The notes: generated by a model not told the origin, from the sequence alone. 64,000 nt of DNA from Dasypus novemcinctus (GCF_030445035.2 NC_080673.1:40544365-40608364); one strand, 5' to 3'. Counted from the first letter of the stretch, positions 12,211-24,099 are shown. Numbers and translations: made by a program.

Positions 12211-12314
12211 TCCTTCCTTCCTTCCTTCCTTCCTTCCTTCCTCCCTTCCTCTCTTCCTCCCTTCCTCCCTCCCTTCCTCCCTTCCTCCCTCCCTCCCTCC
12301 CTCTCTTTCTTTCT
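12211..12314. repeat. (CTTC)n / (CCTC)n pyrimidine microsatellite
   Basis: About 100 bases of pure pyrimidine on the plus strand, changing gradually from CTTC to CCTC and TTTC units. Purine/pyrimidine asymmetry makes it a potential triplex-forming tract. Confidence 0.95.
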
Positions 12315-12589
12315 TAGCAAGAGATTTTTCTGAGGCTGGTTGATAGTAAAGTTTTTTGTTACAGCTTCTGAAAGTTAAGACTGTGGTTACTGAAATTCTT
12401 CATAAAAATACCAGGAAGCTTATCGGGTTCTGAAGAGCACATGTTTTTTTTCCCTATGTCTTAAGTAAACAATATAAACACATAACAGAAAATTTTGGAA
12501 AACAGAAAAAAGATGAAGGAAATTCAGATATAATCAGTCCCCATTATCCCAATGTTATAAATCTGATGTATTCTCTTTCAGTCTTTACT

Positions 12590-13065
12590 CCCTTATTCTA
12601 GTCAAGGAGGCAGATAATAAACAAGCATGCAAATAAGATAATTTATGGTAGACATAGGTATTCTGAAGTAAATAGAGAGTCATGTAGAGCGAGTAGTCAG
12701 GGAAGGTCTCACATGCCTTGAGAAGCAGGACCTGCCAGGCAAGAACGGACCAGTCTGGGAAGGTCTACGCCAGAGCATCCCTCACCTGGAACAGCAAGTG
12801 CAAGGCCCCAGGACAGGGGGCACCTCGATGCCTGCGGAACAGAAAGGTGGCCAATGTGGGCTGAGAAAGTGAGCAAGAGGAGCCTGGAGGGAGATGAGGT
12901 GAAGGATGGAGAGGAAAAGACAGGGGGAGAGACAGGGTTCTGCGGGAACTCTTAGGTCACAGTAAAGAGGTTACTTCTCAGTCTAAGAGCAATGTGACGC
13001 TGCTGTAAGATTTTAAGTGGAGCAGGATGTGACCTGATCTACATTTTTAAAAGAATACTGTGGCC
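12590..13065 (-). repeat. LINE L2, antisense
   Basis: Antisense L2 phrases include GGAGGCAGATAATAAACAAG, AGTCAGGGAAGGTCTCACAT, GAACAGCAAGTGCAAGGCCC and GATGTGACCTGATCTACATT. Confidence 0.75.
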
Positions 13066-13699
13066 ACCAGAAATACTGTACAAAAATTATTTCTCTATGA
13101 GGTAGGGCACAAATGCTAAGGGTTGAATCCCAACTCAAATCTACTTAAACATTCCAAAGCATGTGTCAGGAATGCTTCTGTAAGTGGGAAGTCTAGGGGC
13201 TTTAGGTATGGTTATACCCAGGGGAGGGGGCCTCAGAGGATTTCCTCAGCTCTTTCTTTCTCTGGTTAACTCTGCTTTTCTTTGTTGCTTCCACCCTATG
13301 CTGCATTTCGGAACCCAGCCAGCAGGGGATCTAGGTGCTAGCCGCCGATGGTCTGCATCCTTGCAGACCAGAAAAGGCAGACAGAGACTCTTGTCTACCA
13401 TCAATTTGGAAAACTCTGGTAATGGACTCATATTGGTTATGGCATGGAAATGTATCCTTCCTTTGACTAATTACTATGTCCAGGGGGATGTTATATTGTG
13501 ACACGGTCAATCAGGGCCTCATGCCAACCTCTTGGCAGAGATGAGAGTGGGGCACCATGATCTTTATCGCCAGCAGGATCACACAAAATTGGGAAGGGAT
13601 TCTCCAAAGGAAAGGGCTTTAGCAGAAGGAGCTTGGTAAGCATGTGGGACAGAGGAGGGAAGAGCCCCCAAACAATAACTACATAGCATTGTCATTCAA

Positions 13700-14890
13700 T
13701 TTACATGGTGAACTTTGGGGTGCTGAAAAATATTCTATCATATATATGTTTCAGTCATTCACATTTTACCTTGTTCAAAACATATCTACTGATATGCCAA
13801 GGTCTGTACTTTACTGAACCACATTCCAATTGCTGCACAATTTTGTTGCTTTCAATCTTTTATAATCATAAATAATATCTATGAGAGTCCTGGTTCCTCT
13901 GTTTTTTTCCTATACCTTTGATTATTTCCTTCCTCTTCAGAAATTGGGGCCCTGGGTAAAAGAATAGGAGCTCTTTTTTCCCCCTTCTTTATATATTTTG
14001 TCAAATGTATTGCTTTCTAAAATGTTGTTCCTATGTGAAATGTCATTAGGAATACATAAGCGTATCTATTTCTCTGCATTCTTCACATTGAGTATCATTA
14101 TTTAATTTTGCCAATTTAACTAATGAAAATAATGCATCTTTGCTTTTGTTTGTTGCTTTTTAAAATTATAGATGCAAGTGAATTTTTTGTTTTGTTTTGT
14201 TTAATCCTAGTTGTAGTAGCTTTTCTGTAAATTTCCCTGTTTTCTTTGCTCATTTACCTATTAGGGTCTTAGGAATTTTTACATCTATTTATTTGACTCT
14301 TTAAAGTTTTTTAATCCCTTCCTATAAATGACTGTTTACTACTTTGCTGTTTGCCTGTAATTTATTTTTAACTTTTAAAATTACATTGCTCTTATGTTGT
14401 CAAATTTGTATTTCTTTCATTGTTTCTAAGCTTAGAAATTCATACTTCCTCCAGAGGCTTAAAAAATATTTAATTCTATTTCTTTTAGTTCATCTATATC
14501 TTGACTTTTTTTCTTTTAATCTCCTTATGTGTTCTAAAATTCATTTTTTATTTATGATGTGAAGTGCTATGAGTGTTTTTTTCCTCCCAAATGCTAGCTA
14601 TTCAACCCATTACCATTTATGGATACTCTTTCCTTCCCAATTGATTTGTGATACATCATTTACATGCATTTTTATATGTACTAATGTCTATTTATGGGCT
14701 CTTATATTCCACTGAGAAATTTCAATTCTCCTACCAGTACCACAAAGTTTTCATTATTATTACTTTATAGTTTTAGTATCTGGTAAGATAGCTCCCTCCC
14801 TCATTTCTCCTTAGAATATCCATTATTTTCAATTGTTTATTTTTACAGGTGAAGGTTACAATAACTTTTCTATTTTTAAAAAAGATCTTA
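13700..14890 (-). repeat. Old L1, antisense ORF2/3' region
   Basis: Long T-rich DNA with antisense L1 wording, e.g. CATTCCAATTGCTGCACAAT, ATGCATCTTTGCTTTTG and ATCTGGTAAGATAGCTCCCT. Highly diverged; boundaries approximate. Confidence 0.5.
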
Positions 14891-15026
14891 TTAAGCTGTT
14901 GTATGGAGCGGCATGAATTTTAAGGGAGAAAACTCTTAGAAAATATCTAAATGCTAGGATCAGAGTTCTCTGCCACCAAGGAGACCAGACCTCTGAGTAT
15001 CATGCGCTCTTCTTTTCAGTTTCTCA

Positions 15027-15068
15027 TGCCCTCTCTCTCTCTCTCTCTCTCCCTCTCTCTCTCTCTCA
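15027..15068. repeat. (CT)n microsatellite
   Basis: About 40 bases of CT dinucleotides with one CCC interruption. Confidence 0.95.
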
Positions 15069-15749
15069 GCAAAATTCAATTTGCATGAAGAAAAACTTCT
15101 TGGTTTCTTAGAGTTATTATTTAAAATTTATGTTTATGAGACACATGATTTAGCTTTTCCAAGAATTGAAGGTAGGACTTAATATATTTTTAGCACTTTC
15201 TTTGTTGTAAGATAAGATTGTACACATTTCAAAGTAAGTTTTTAAAAAAATGTCTGGATAAAATTCCTACCTTTTCATTGTCTCTTTTTAGTTTTAATAT
15301 TTTTATGTAAGTCTTTTATCACTTAAAAAAAAGGCTTCGTTAAAGCCTTGGAATGGGAATCCCTTTTGTTCATTAAATTTACTGTACTCAAATTTATTTG
15401 AAATATGAGGGCTATCTGAAACTATTTGGATAGCTAGCTCTGAACCATTTATGAGTTTTCTATAGAATATGGGATCTGAGATTTTTACCTGCCCATCCTT
15501 AGTTTTTAGCCCCAGATCCCCAGTTAAACGATAGTGCCCCAGAACTGTGCAGTGTCTAATCGACATGGCCACGTGCTGCAGCTGTGGTGATAACAGTAAC
15601 AGACTTGAAAGCAAAGCTCTATTATTTCCAGTTTTACAAGGTCATACCAAGAAACATCTAGGCATTTTGTTGGGTACCTGTTGGGCAACCTGTGTTTTCC
15701 CAGGGAGGAAAGGAACAATGATGAAAATGATGATGATAGTACACAAATT

Positions 15750-15844
15750 CTTTTTTATTTTTAGGTGCCAGGGCCGCGGATTGAACCCCAGACCTCATAT
15801 GTGGGAAGCCGGTGCTCAATCACTGAGCCACATTGGCTCCCTTT
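15750..15844 (-). mobile_element. Short tRNA-head-only SINE, antisense
   Basis: The reverse complement gives GGGAGCCAATGTGGCTCAGT (A box), then a B-box-like GGGGTTCAATCC and a short A-rich end, with no GC-rich body. A 7-bp target duplication ACAAATT flanks it (15743-15749, 15845-15851). It represents the simple tRNA-like form of the family. Confidence 0.88.
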
Positions 15845-15894
15845 ACAAATTACTTTTGCTTTCATTATCTTTTCTTCTTTAAATACTGTATGTT

Positions 15895-16020
15895 ATGAAG
15901 GACAAGTATTATTACAATTCTTATATTACAGATGTGGAAAATGAGGTTCAGACAGACTTTGTGACTTTCCAAGCTAGTAGGTAGTAAACTGAGCCTTCTG
16001 ACCCTAAACCACTACTTTAT
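15895..16020 (-). repeat. MIR SINE core, antisense
   Basis: Reads CTTATATTACAGATGTGGAA, AATGAGGTTCAGACAGACTT, GTGACTTTCCAAGCTAGTAG, matching antisense MIR. Confidence 0.8.
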
Positions 16021-16139
16021 ATTACTTCCTTCTTGAGGGATAGTCGAAGAATGCCCCAGTCTGTTGTATTCCAAGCTGCTAGGAGTATTTGCCCAATAGT
16101 TGGAATCTTGGTGTGTATATGTGTTTCCTTGTTGTTGTT

Positions 16140-16345
16140 TTTAAACCTTTATATTTTGAAATAATTTCAAACTTATAGGACAGTTGCAAAAAATAATACA
16201 GAGAACTCCAACATATCCCCTACCCAGAAACCCAGATCCACCAACTTTTAACATTTTGCTGCATTTGCCGTATCATTCTGTTTTCTTCATCTATCTTGAG
16301 TATAGTTCCCAGATCCAAAATTCAAGTGGGCTGTCTTATGTAGGA
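16140..16345 (-). repeat. L1M 3'-end fragment, antisense
   Basis: TTTGAAATAATTTCAAACTT, AGGACAGTTGCAAAAAATAA and CAACTTTTAACATTTTGCTG are characteristic of antisense L1M 3' ends. Confidence 0.8.
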
Positions 16346-16663
16346 TAGGATTTAGGGAAAATTGTGTTGCTTTCCTACTTGATGCATTGCAATTGGTGTA
16401 CAGATAAAATCAGCTTAAAATATATATCCAGGTCAGATATGAAGAATAAAAGAAGTCACAAAAAGTTAGTCAGGGTGTGGAAGCAGGAAGGGTCAGTACT
16501 ACTTCACTGCTATTTTGGTAACGAGAACCACATCCTAATTGTGTAAGCCTGTGCTTTGCTTTGCTTTGTTTTAAGCACGAAGTGAGACACCTCCTCCTAC
16601 TCTGCCAGGTTCCTCCCATGGCTGTATTCAACTATCCTTAACTCAGAGATCCTTATAAAGAGG

Positions 16664-16668
<5 letters not shown>

Positions 16669-16699
<31 letters not shown>
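16669..16699. repeat. (GT)n microsatellite
   Basis: About fifteen GT units, uninterrupted. Confidence 0.97.
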
Positions 16700-17289
16700 G
16701 GGAAGGAAAGGATGCACAGGCAAAGGGGCTGCTTGATTTTTCCTATCCTCTGTATAGCTCTGGGTGATTAGTGTGTCTCAAATGACTTATGAAATCATAT
16801 ACGAACTTTCTGACTGCTAAAAAACCCCCACAATTCTTGTGTCCATTTACGAGTAGCATGCACTATTTTGCCTTTGATTTTATTGAGCTGTTTTCATTGA
16901 CTCCACACATTTACGCTGGTCTTTAAACCTTTGCTTTGGTCTCAGTCGATTTTATTTAAATTCATACTTAATTGTCATGCTCCCTAAATTTTTCTTTTTT
17001 CTTCTTTGGCAGGTAAGCATTCTCTCTCCTGCAGGATCAGGTGGTCAAGAGAATATAAGAGCTCTTGTTTGTAGTTCTCAGAATAATGAGCAGTTTCTTT
17101 TCATTCTCTAACATACATTGCTGAGCAGTTCTTTAGTTGGCATTCAAAAAATATTTATGTACTCAAAATGAAAATAGATTCTAAAGAATATGACCTTGGA
17201 TGTCACATTCATTCATTCATCTGGTTTCTGGTAGCTCCTTTTACGTTCTCTTGGAGAATGTAAGGTGGTAATGAAGCCTCATAGTCTTT

Positions 17290-17400
17290 TAAAGATTCCT
17301 CAACAAACATGTATTAAACACCTATTCTGTGCCAGACATGGTGAAAGGTGCTGAGTATACTGCAGTTGACAAGGCAAGCAGTATTGCTGGCATTGATCAA
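17290..17400 (-). repeat. L2 3' end, antisense
   Basis: AACAAACATGTATTAAACAC followed by CTATTCTGTGCCAGACATGG is the reverse complement of the L2 3' terminus. The 62-codon frame here is not a gene. Confidence 0.75.
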
Positions 17401-17803
17401 AGCTTCAAAGCTGTCAGACACTCAGTATTCAGCAACAACAGACTTCCTGAGGTACTGAGTACCTGTTACATTGTAGGTCTTTCCTTCCTTCCTAGAGGAA
17501 ACCTCTCGCTTACATGATCACTTATGAGACCAGTGGTACCCACACCTGGTTTACCATTGTCCAGACTAAGAAAGGTCCCTCTCTTTAAGTTAACAGGAGT
17601 GAGTCCTCCTGGGTTACAATGCAGCTCCTTTTCTAAATCTTTACTACAAAATTTAACCAAGCATGAGAAAGGCAACTGTCTCCACCTGTTTTCTTAGCCT
17701 GGAGCATACCTAGATCTTCCTTCCTAGCAAATGACTAACATGTATCAATTTATTTCTACCTATAGTTAGTAATAAAATCTAAAATGGTAGTTAATTTTCA
17801 AGA

Positions 17804-17890
17804 GGGGAGCAGATGCAACTCAGTGGTTGAGTGCCTGTTTCCCATTTATGAAGTCCTGGGTTCAATCCCCAGTATTTCCTTAAAAATAAT
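17804..17890 (+). mobile_element. Short tRNA-head-only SINE
   Basis: GGGGAGCAGATGCAACTCAG (A box), then CCTGGGTTCAATCCCCAG (B box) and an A-rich end; no body. Same simple form as 15750-15844. Confidence 0.85.
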
Positions 17891-17959
17891 GAAACAAAAG
17901 ATAATGTATGAATCACCATTATACTGGTGCCAGTAAAACTATAAGGCATCCTTCAAGTC

Positions 17960-18640
17960 ATTGACTAGTTTCTTTTTTTATTTATTAGAGAAGTTGTAGA
18001 TTTACAGAAAAACCATGCATAAATACAGAGATCCCACATACTTCCCTTATTATTACCACCTTGCATTAGTGTGATATATTTGTTACAATTGATGGAAGAA
18101 TATTATAATTATACTATTAATTATAGTCCATGGGTTTACATTAGGCTCCCTGTAATGTACAGTCCTATGTTTTCTTTTAATTTTTTTATTCTGGTAACAT
18201 CTATGCAACCTAAAATTTCCCCTTTAATCACATTCAAATACATCATTCAGTGCTGTTATTTATGTTCAGTGTTGTGCTACCATCACGACCATCTATTTCC
18301 AAAACTTTTTCATCACCCCAGATATAAACTCTGTACAATTTAAGCATTAACTCCCCATTCCCCATTCCCACCCTGGCCCCTGGTAAACTGTATTCTAGTT
18401 TTTTACTCTACGAATTTGCCTTTTTGAATTATTTAATATCAGTGATATCATACAATATTTGTCTTTTTGTGTTTGGATTATTTCCCCAAACATGATGTCT
18501 TCAAGGTTCATCCATGTTGTCACATGTATCAGAAGTTCATTCCTTTTTATGGCTGAATAATGTTCCATTGTGTATGTAGCACATTCATCAACTGATGGAC
18601 ACTTAGGTTGCTTCCATCTTTTGATAATTGTGAATAATCA
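17960..18640 (-). repeat. L1 3' end, antisense
   Basis: Contains AGAAGTTGTAGATTTACAG, CATGTTGTCACATGTATCAG and GCTGAATAATGTTCCATTGT. The last two are diagnostic of the antisense L1 ORF2 C-terminal/3' region. The 3' UTR part resembles 7560-8055. Confidence 0.88.
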
Positions 18641-18649
18641 TTGGCTACT

Positions 18650-20120
18650 TTCTTTCCCAGATATAGACAAGGTACATCTTAGATGTGTTAGAGTTCATTG
18701 GATTAACAAGACAAGAAATCCAGTCCTGGGTTCAAATCAGTTTTATTTCATGTTTCATGTATATTTTTTCTTGTTTCATTATTGTTCATACTTAACATGG
18801 AGCTAAAGAAATGGATCTGCATTACAATTAGTGATAATTTAAGTTTCAATGAATGTAGGGCATATTTTACTCAAAGGAGCACAGATTTATTCTTTTATAC
18901 AGGAAGTAATTATCTCAAGCCATTTGAATTTCCTTTGTATTTATCTTCTGATAAATTTAGAAAATGTTGAAAGTAGAATATATTACTAAACAAATATTAT
19001 TATATATACAATTAGAAATGATGATGCTAAGAACATAACAACATACAGCAGATTACTAAGTTATTTAAGGGCTTTTTTTTTGCTTTAAGCACTGTACTAT
19101 AAATGTATTTACGGAGTCATGAGAGGCCAAACCAGTTCTGATCAGATTCGAAAATGGACTACATATGATATCATGATGCCAGAAAAAATAAAGTGGATAA
19201 TTAAATCTCTTATTAATACATGAGCACAATGGTTATACTGAGATACCATACTTGCCACTATCATAGATTTTATTTTCAAGATTTAGGCCCACACACATAC
19301 AAAAAAGATTGTCAAGTAGTTACTAAATCACAAAGAATGTGACTGCCATGCAGACAATTCTTTTCAACCCTGTTGCAAGAAAGAAATCTATAACTGAAAT
19401 ATAACATCAGGAAATATATCTTATATATTAATTTATATTAATATTTATTACATGTTAATTTTACATCAAGAACATGCATCCTATTTATGATGCAAATTTT
19501 TCCACATCAAGGATAGGTAGAAGGCATGATAGTTTCGATTATTCAGGGTGAGTATTATTGGTACAATAAAGAGCATTTTAAAATGAGAAATAGTTAAGAT
19601 AATAGCTTTATTTCTTGTGGTTTATCTTCACACATAGGATGCAGTTGAAGTTCTTTGTCTTGGAGACAATTATTATTCTCTTCGAATATAAACCTGCTAG
19701 ATATTTTTTTCCCTTCGTTAGTCTTCTATCTTTAAAGACCTTAATCATGGCTGCTGTTCTCTATGTTTCTTTTAATGAAGGAAGTAGGACATGGAAAGAG
19801 CAGAAATTTGTGGTCCAGACTTGCCAGGCCGTGGGTTAGATGCTGGGAGGATACAGGAGCAGAGAGTCCTCACTTCCAGGCAGCGTGTAAAAGGAAGATC
19901 CAGTGCCAGGGGGAGCCTCGCTGGAGCTGAAGGACCAAGAAAGACCAGTAATACTGACCCTGTCTTTATTTAGAATTTTAATCTTTCGTTCATCATTAAT
20001 TTTGATTTTTAAAAACACTTCATTAAAATATTATAATATAGATATTATAAAATAGAAGGATACAATATGGTACATTCTACAAGACTTTTCTTTTCAAAGG
20101 TGGGGGAATGTTCCAGATTA
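18650..20120. other. AT-rich interval, no recognisable gene
   Basis: Runs of AT-rich sequence (TATATTAATTTATATTAATA near 19425-19445). No exon, RNA gene or confidently named repeat. Confidence 0.5.
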
Positions 20121-20133
20121 AAGGTGACTAAAG

Positions 20134-20698
20134 ATGGGAAGCAGATGTGGCTCAAGTGATAGGGCCTCCACCTACCATATGGGAGGATCCGAGTTAGATC
20201 CCTGGGGACTCCTGGTGAACAAGAAGAAGAGAAAGCATGCCCGCACGGTGATCCAAGTGCCCATGCAGTGAGCCGAGTGCCCATGTGGTTGCCTACGTGG
20301 CGACCTAGTGCACACGCAGTGAGCCGAGTGCCAGCGCAGCAAGCCAAGTGCCCGCATGGTGAGCCAAGTGCCCACGCAGCAAAGTCGAGTGCCTGCGCTG
20401 TGAGCCAGTGCCCGTACAAGTGAGTCACGCAGCAAGATGATGACGCAACAAAAAAAGACAAAGGGGAGAGTCAAGATGAAGAGCAGCAGAGACCAGGAAC
20501 TGAGGTGATGCAATTGACAGGGAACCTCTCTCCACATCAGAGGTCCCCAGGATCGAATCTCCCTAATTCCTAGAGGAGAAAGATGAGAGAAGAAGACAAA
20601 AAGAGAAATAGATACAGAAGATCACACAGCGAATGGACACAGACAGCAAAAACAGCAGGGTGTGGGAGGGGGAGGGGAAGAACAAATACTTTAAAAAA
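20134..20698 (+). mobile_element. DAS-like dimeric SINE with internal minisatellite
   Basis: The first tRNA-like head (GGAAGCAGATGTGGCTCAAG...ACCATATGGGAGGATCC) is followed by an expanded tandem array (20248-20436). A second head-like block comes next (GGAACTGAGGTGATGCAATT...AGAGGTCCCCAGGATCGAAT), then the common tail (CACACAGCGAATGGACACAG...ACTTTAAAAAAAA). A 12-base target duplication flanks it: AAGGTGACTAAAG at 20121-20133 and AAGTGACTAAAG at 20699-20710. The 138- and 121-codon minus frames are shadows of the array. Confidence 0.88.
20248..20436 (+). repeat. ~20-bp minisatellite within the SINE body
   Basis: About nine imperfect units of the type GTGAGCCGAGTGCCCACGCA, 18-21 bases each with one longer disrupted unit near 20288. 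The units share GAGCCRAGTGCCC. In other copies the same place holds only two or three related short repeats, so the array appears expanded here. Confidence 0.85.
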
Positions 20699-20879
20699 AA
20701 GTGACTAAAGAAACATAACCAAATGCAAGGAGTGAAACTTGATTGGATATAGACTTGAAAATACTTGATTACAGAGTTTTTTGGTGCCCCCTTACCACAC
20801 CTAGTCTTGGCCCTTGAAAGAACAATAGGGGCAGTATAAACCAAGGACTAAGGCGACTAAGGGGAGAGAAACACATATC

Positions 20880-21210
20880 TGCTCAGGGAGAGAAGAACCA
20901 GTGAAGTTTTCAGAAGGTGAGTAGATTTTCTGCCTGTCAGACATTGTAGTAGGGAGAAGAGAACACATGAGGACAGAAGGGGACTTAAATAGAAAGAACT
21001 ACAGGGATAAAGGCATCATCGGCGCAGGCACGAGGCCTTCAAAGAGCAGGCAGGTCAGTCTGGGAATGGGGTATGTTTAAGGTAGTAATGTTAAAAAAGG
21101 CTTGAGAGAGAGGTCTAGACCCTTTTGTGAACTATCTCTATGTTTAATTCAGGAGGCAAAGGGGAGCCAGTGAAATTCCTCTTTATTCTTTTGGATTGGA
21201 TGCTGGTTTG
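20880..21210 (-). repeat. L2 fragment, antisense
   Basis: CAGACATTGTAGTAGGGAGA, TTCAAAGAGCAGGCAGGTCA and GGGAGCCAGTGAAATTCC recall antisense L2. Diverged; boundaries uncertain. Confidence 0.45.
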
Positions 21211-21349
21211 AAAACATTAGGGACAAGAAGGAAATTTTGTATAGGAATTGGATACCATATGATAATAGGGAATAATTATAGGGAATATCTTGCATGTGAT
21301 AATGGTATGATTTTTAAGCAGGAGAATATCCTAATATCTTTATGTTGAA

Positions 21350-22725
21350 ACCATTTAGAATAAACAATAGCAACAACAAATAGGACCTTAACCTCATACC
21401 ACATACAAAAACAATTAAAAATGGATCATATGTCTAAATTTAAGAACTAAAATGATAAAATTTCTTAAAGGAAACAGAGGAGAAAATCATAATGACCTTG
21501 AGTTTGGCAAAGATTTTGTAAATGCAGCACAAAAAGCACAAACCATAAAAGAAAAGAATCAATAAATTATATTTAATCAGAATTAAAATCTTTTGCCCTT
21601 CAAAATAACACTGCCACAGAAAAGGCAAGTCACAGAAAGGGAGAAGATATTTGCAAAACATTTAGCCAATATATGACTTGTATTATAGCATATAAAGAAC
21701 AAAGCAGTAAGAAGACAAACAACATATTTAAAAATGGGCAAAAGGGGAAGTGGACTTGGCCCAATAGATAGGGCATCTGTCTACCACATGGGAGGTCCAT
21801 GGTTCAAACCCCGGGCCTCCTTGACCCGTGTGGAGCTGGCCCATGCGCAGTGCTGATGTGCGCAAGGAGTGCTGTGCCATGCAGGGGTGTCCCCCGCATA
21901 GGGGAGCCCCACGCGCAAGGAGTGTGCCCTGTAAGGAGAGCCGCCCAGCGTGAAAGAAAGTGCAGCCTGCCCAGGAGTGGTGCCACACACATGGAGAGCT
22001 GACATAACAAAAAGAAACACAGATTCCCGGTGACGCTGATAAGGATAGAAGCAGTCACAGAAGGACACACAGTGAATGGACACAGAGAGAAGACAACTGG
22101 GGGAAAGGGGAGAGAAATAAATAAAATATAAATCTTAAAAAAAAATGGACAAAAGATTTGAATAGACACCTTACCCAAGAAGATATATGGAGACAAATAA
22201 GCACGTAAAAAGATATTTAATATCATCTCTCATTAAGAAAATTAATTAAAATCACAGTGAGATACTAGCTACACACTTGACAGAAAGGATAAAATTAAAA
22301 AGAGTGATCATACAAAGTGTTGATAAGGATATGGAACAACTGGAACTCTCATACACTGCTAGTGGGAATATAAAATGATGCAATCACTTTGGAAAGCAAT
22401 TGAACCATTTCTTACAAAGTTAAATGTATACCTACCAGAGCCATTCAACCCTTCAGTACTTACCCAAGAGAAATGAAAGCATATGGTCCAACAAAAACTT
22501 GTACACATATGTTCACAGCAGCTCTATTCGTAATAGCCAAAAACTGGAAACAGCCTAAATACCCATCAACAGGTGACAGGGAAACAAATTGTGGTGAAAC
22601 AATGAAACTCAGCAATATAAAAGAACAGAGGATTGACTCAAGAGGTAAAAAAAAAGAATCTCAAGATAATTATGCTAAGTGAAAGAAGCTAGAGAAAAAA
22701 ACTCGTCTGATTATTTCCTTGTGGT
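21350..22725 (+). repeat. L1 ORF2 3' part, sense, split by a SINE
   Basis: L1 ORF2 C-terminal wording is clear: TTGCAAAACATTTAGCCAAT, TTTAAAAATGGGCAAAAG, (after the SINE) AAGATTTGAATAGACACCTT, TGGAACTCTCATACACTGCT, CATATGTTCACAGCAGCTCT and AATTATGCTAAGTGAAAGAA. No long frame remains. The SINE at 21745-22140 sits exactly between the two halves. Confidence 0.9.
21745..22140 (+). mobile_element. DAS-type tRNA SINE inserted in L1
   Basis: Complete: A-box head GGGAAGTGGACTTGGCCCAA, B box GGTTCAAACCCCGGG, GC-rich body with two CGCAAGGAGTGC-like repeats, GAATGGACACAGAGAG, and an AAATAAATAAAATATAAATC tail. The 15-base target duplication, AAAAATGGGCAAAAG / AAAAATGGACAAAAG (21730-21744, 22141-22155), is L1 sequence present once in normal L1s. 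Its TTTAAAA start fits the L1 endonuclease preference. Confidence 0.96.
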
Positions 22726-22844
22726 GGTGTTTAATATATCTTGTGCTTTAGAAGTTAGGTGTAAAGGCTTGATTGACCTTAGGTAAGAATACTTATAGGT
22801 CATTCTGTACACTTCATATTACATCACTTTAAGAATTAAATAGA

Positions 22845-23218
22845 GGGAAGCAGACTTGGCTCAGTGGTTAGGGCGTCCGTCTACCACATGGGAGGTCCAC
22901 GGTTCAAACCCCGGGCCTCCTTGACCCGTGTGGAGCTGGCCCATGTGCAGTGCTGATGCGCGCAAGGAGTGCCCTGCCATGCAGGGGTGTCCCCTGCGCG
23001 TAGTGGAGCCCCATGTGCAAGGAGCGCGCCCAATAAGGAGAGCCGCCCAGCGCAAAAGAAAGTGCAGCCCGCCTAAGAATGGCGTCGCCCACACGGAGAG
23101 CTGACACAACAAGATGACACAACAAAAAGAAACACAGATTCCCATGCCGCTGACAACAACAGAATCGGACAAAGAAGAAGCAGCAAATAGACACAGAGAA
23201 CAGACAACCGGGGAAGGG
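22845..23218 (+). mobile_element. DAS-type tRNA SINE, tail-less
   Basis: Well-preserved head with B box GGTTCAAACCCCGGG and GC-rich body, but the element stops at GGGGAAGGG with no AATAAATCTTT or poly(A). GAATTAAATAGA flanks it on both sides (22833-22844, 23219-23230). That string also resembles the start of the normal tail, so the end may be a microhomology junction rather than a true target duplication. Confidence 0.93.
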
Positions 23219-23689
23219 GAATTAAATAGATCGTTCCAGTGTGTGATGTTAAATTTACGTCATGTTAAATTAAGGTGGTGGCTGCTAGATCTCTTTTCCA
23301 TTAAGGCATAATTTTTCCTATGCAATTAGCAAGTGCTCTGTGGGCTACACATTGGCAACGTGTGGATATCCTGTTCACCATTAACCTTTCTCTTAACACT
23401 TTTAGCATCAGTTGAAAATCCTTGCCTGAATTGATTATTTCATTTGGTATTTAAAAGATTGATTTTTGTAATTTCATCACTCCTTCTCAATGACTTAGCT
23501 AGCTTTCTTCTTAATCAACTGAGCACTAAAAGGTTTTGAATGGAACAACTTTCCCATGTTTGTTTTCTTTGACACACTCATACTCATCCTTCACGGAACT
23601 GTCCAACGAGCCCCTCTTCTGAAACCCTAACTTCCTTCTCCCCAGCTCCATGGAGGTTAGGGGTTTTCAAACTATGATGCAAATATCAC

Positions 23690-23930
23690 TTAGTTATCTT
23701 CTACTCATTTCATAAAAAGTATTTATTGCATCTATACCATGTTTTTGGCATTGTTCAAAGCATGAAGGATGCAGTGATGAATAAATCCGATGAAGTTTCT
23801 GGCCTATATTCTAGTGGTGGGGAAGGAACAGACTGTAAATAAATAAATATAGATATACTAAAATGTTAGATACTATTGTGAAGGAAAAGAAAGCAGCGAA
23901 TAAGAAAGGGGTGTGTGATCTTTTAGATCG
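23690..23930 (-). repeat. L2 3' end, antisense
   Basis: AAAGTATTTATTGCATCTATACC..GGCATTGTTCAAAGCATG and then TATATTCTAGTGGTGGGGAA...ACTGTAAATAAATAAATA follow the antisense L2 3' end. Confidence 0.75.
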
Positions 23931-24099
23931 AAAGTTAAAGAAGGTGCAGCTGACAGCTGTTGGTGTGCTGCCCATGCCCCCCAGGCAGTCTTGAACGATC
24001 CAGTATTCTCCAACCTTCCTGGAAGCACTGGTAACTCCACCTGCGGCCCGAGGACTTCTCGTGATCTGCTTGTGGGCTAGCCTGTGCTGGGGCAGCCCT

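Noticed and set aside
17804-17890. tRNA gene candidates with A and B boxes
   Set aside because: A/B boxes are present here and in about twenty other places, but each is followed by SINE tail or poly(A), many have target duplications, and the acceptor stems do not pair convincingly. They are SINE heads.
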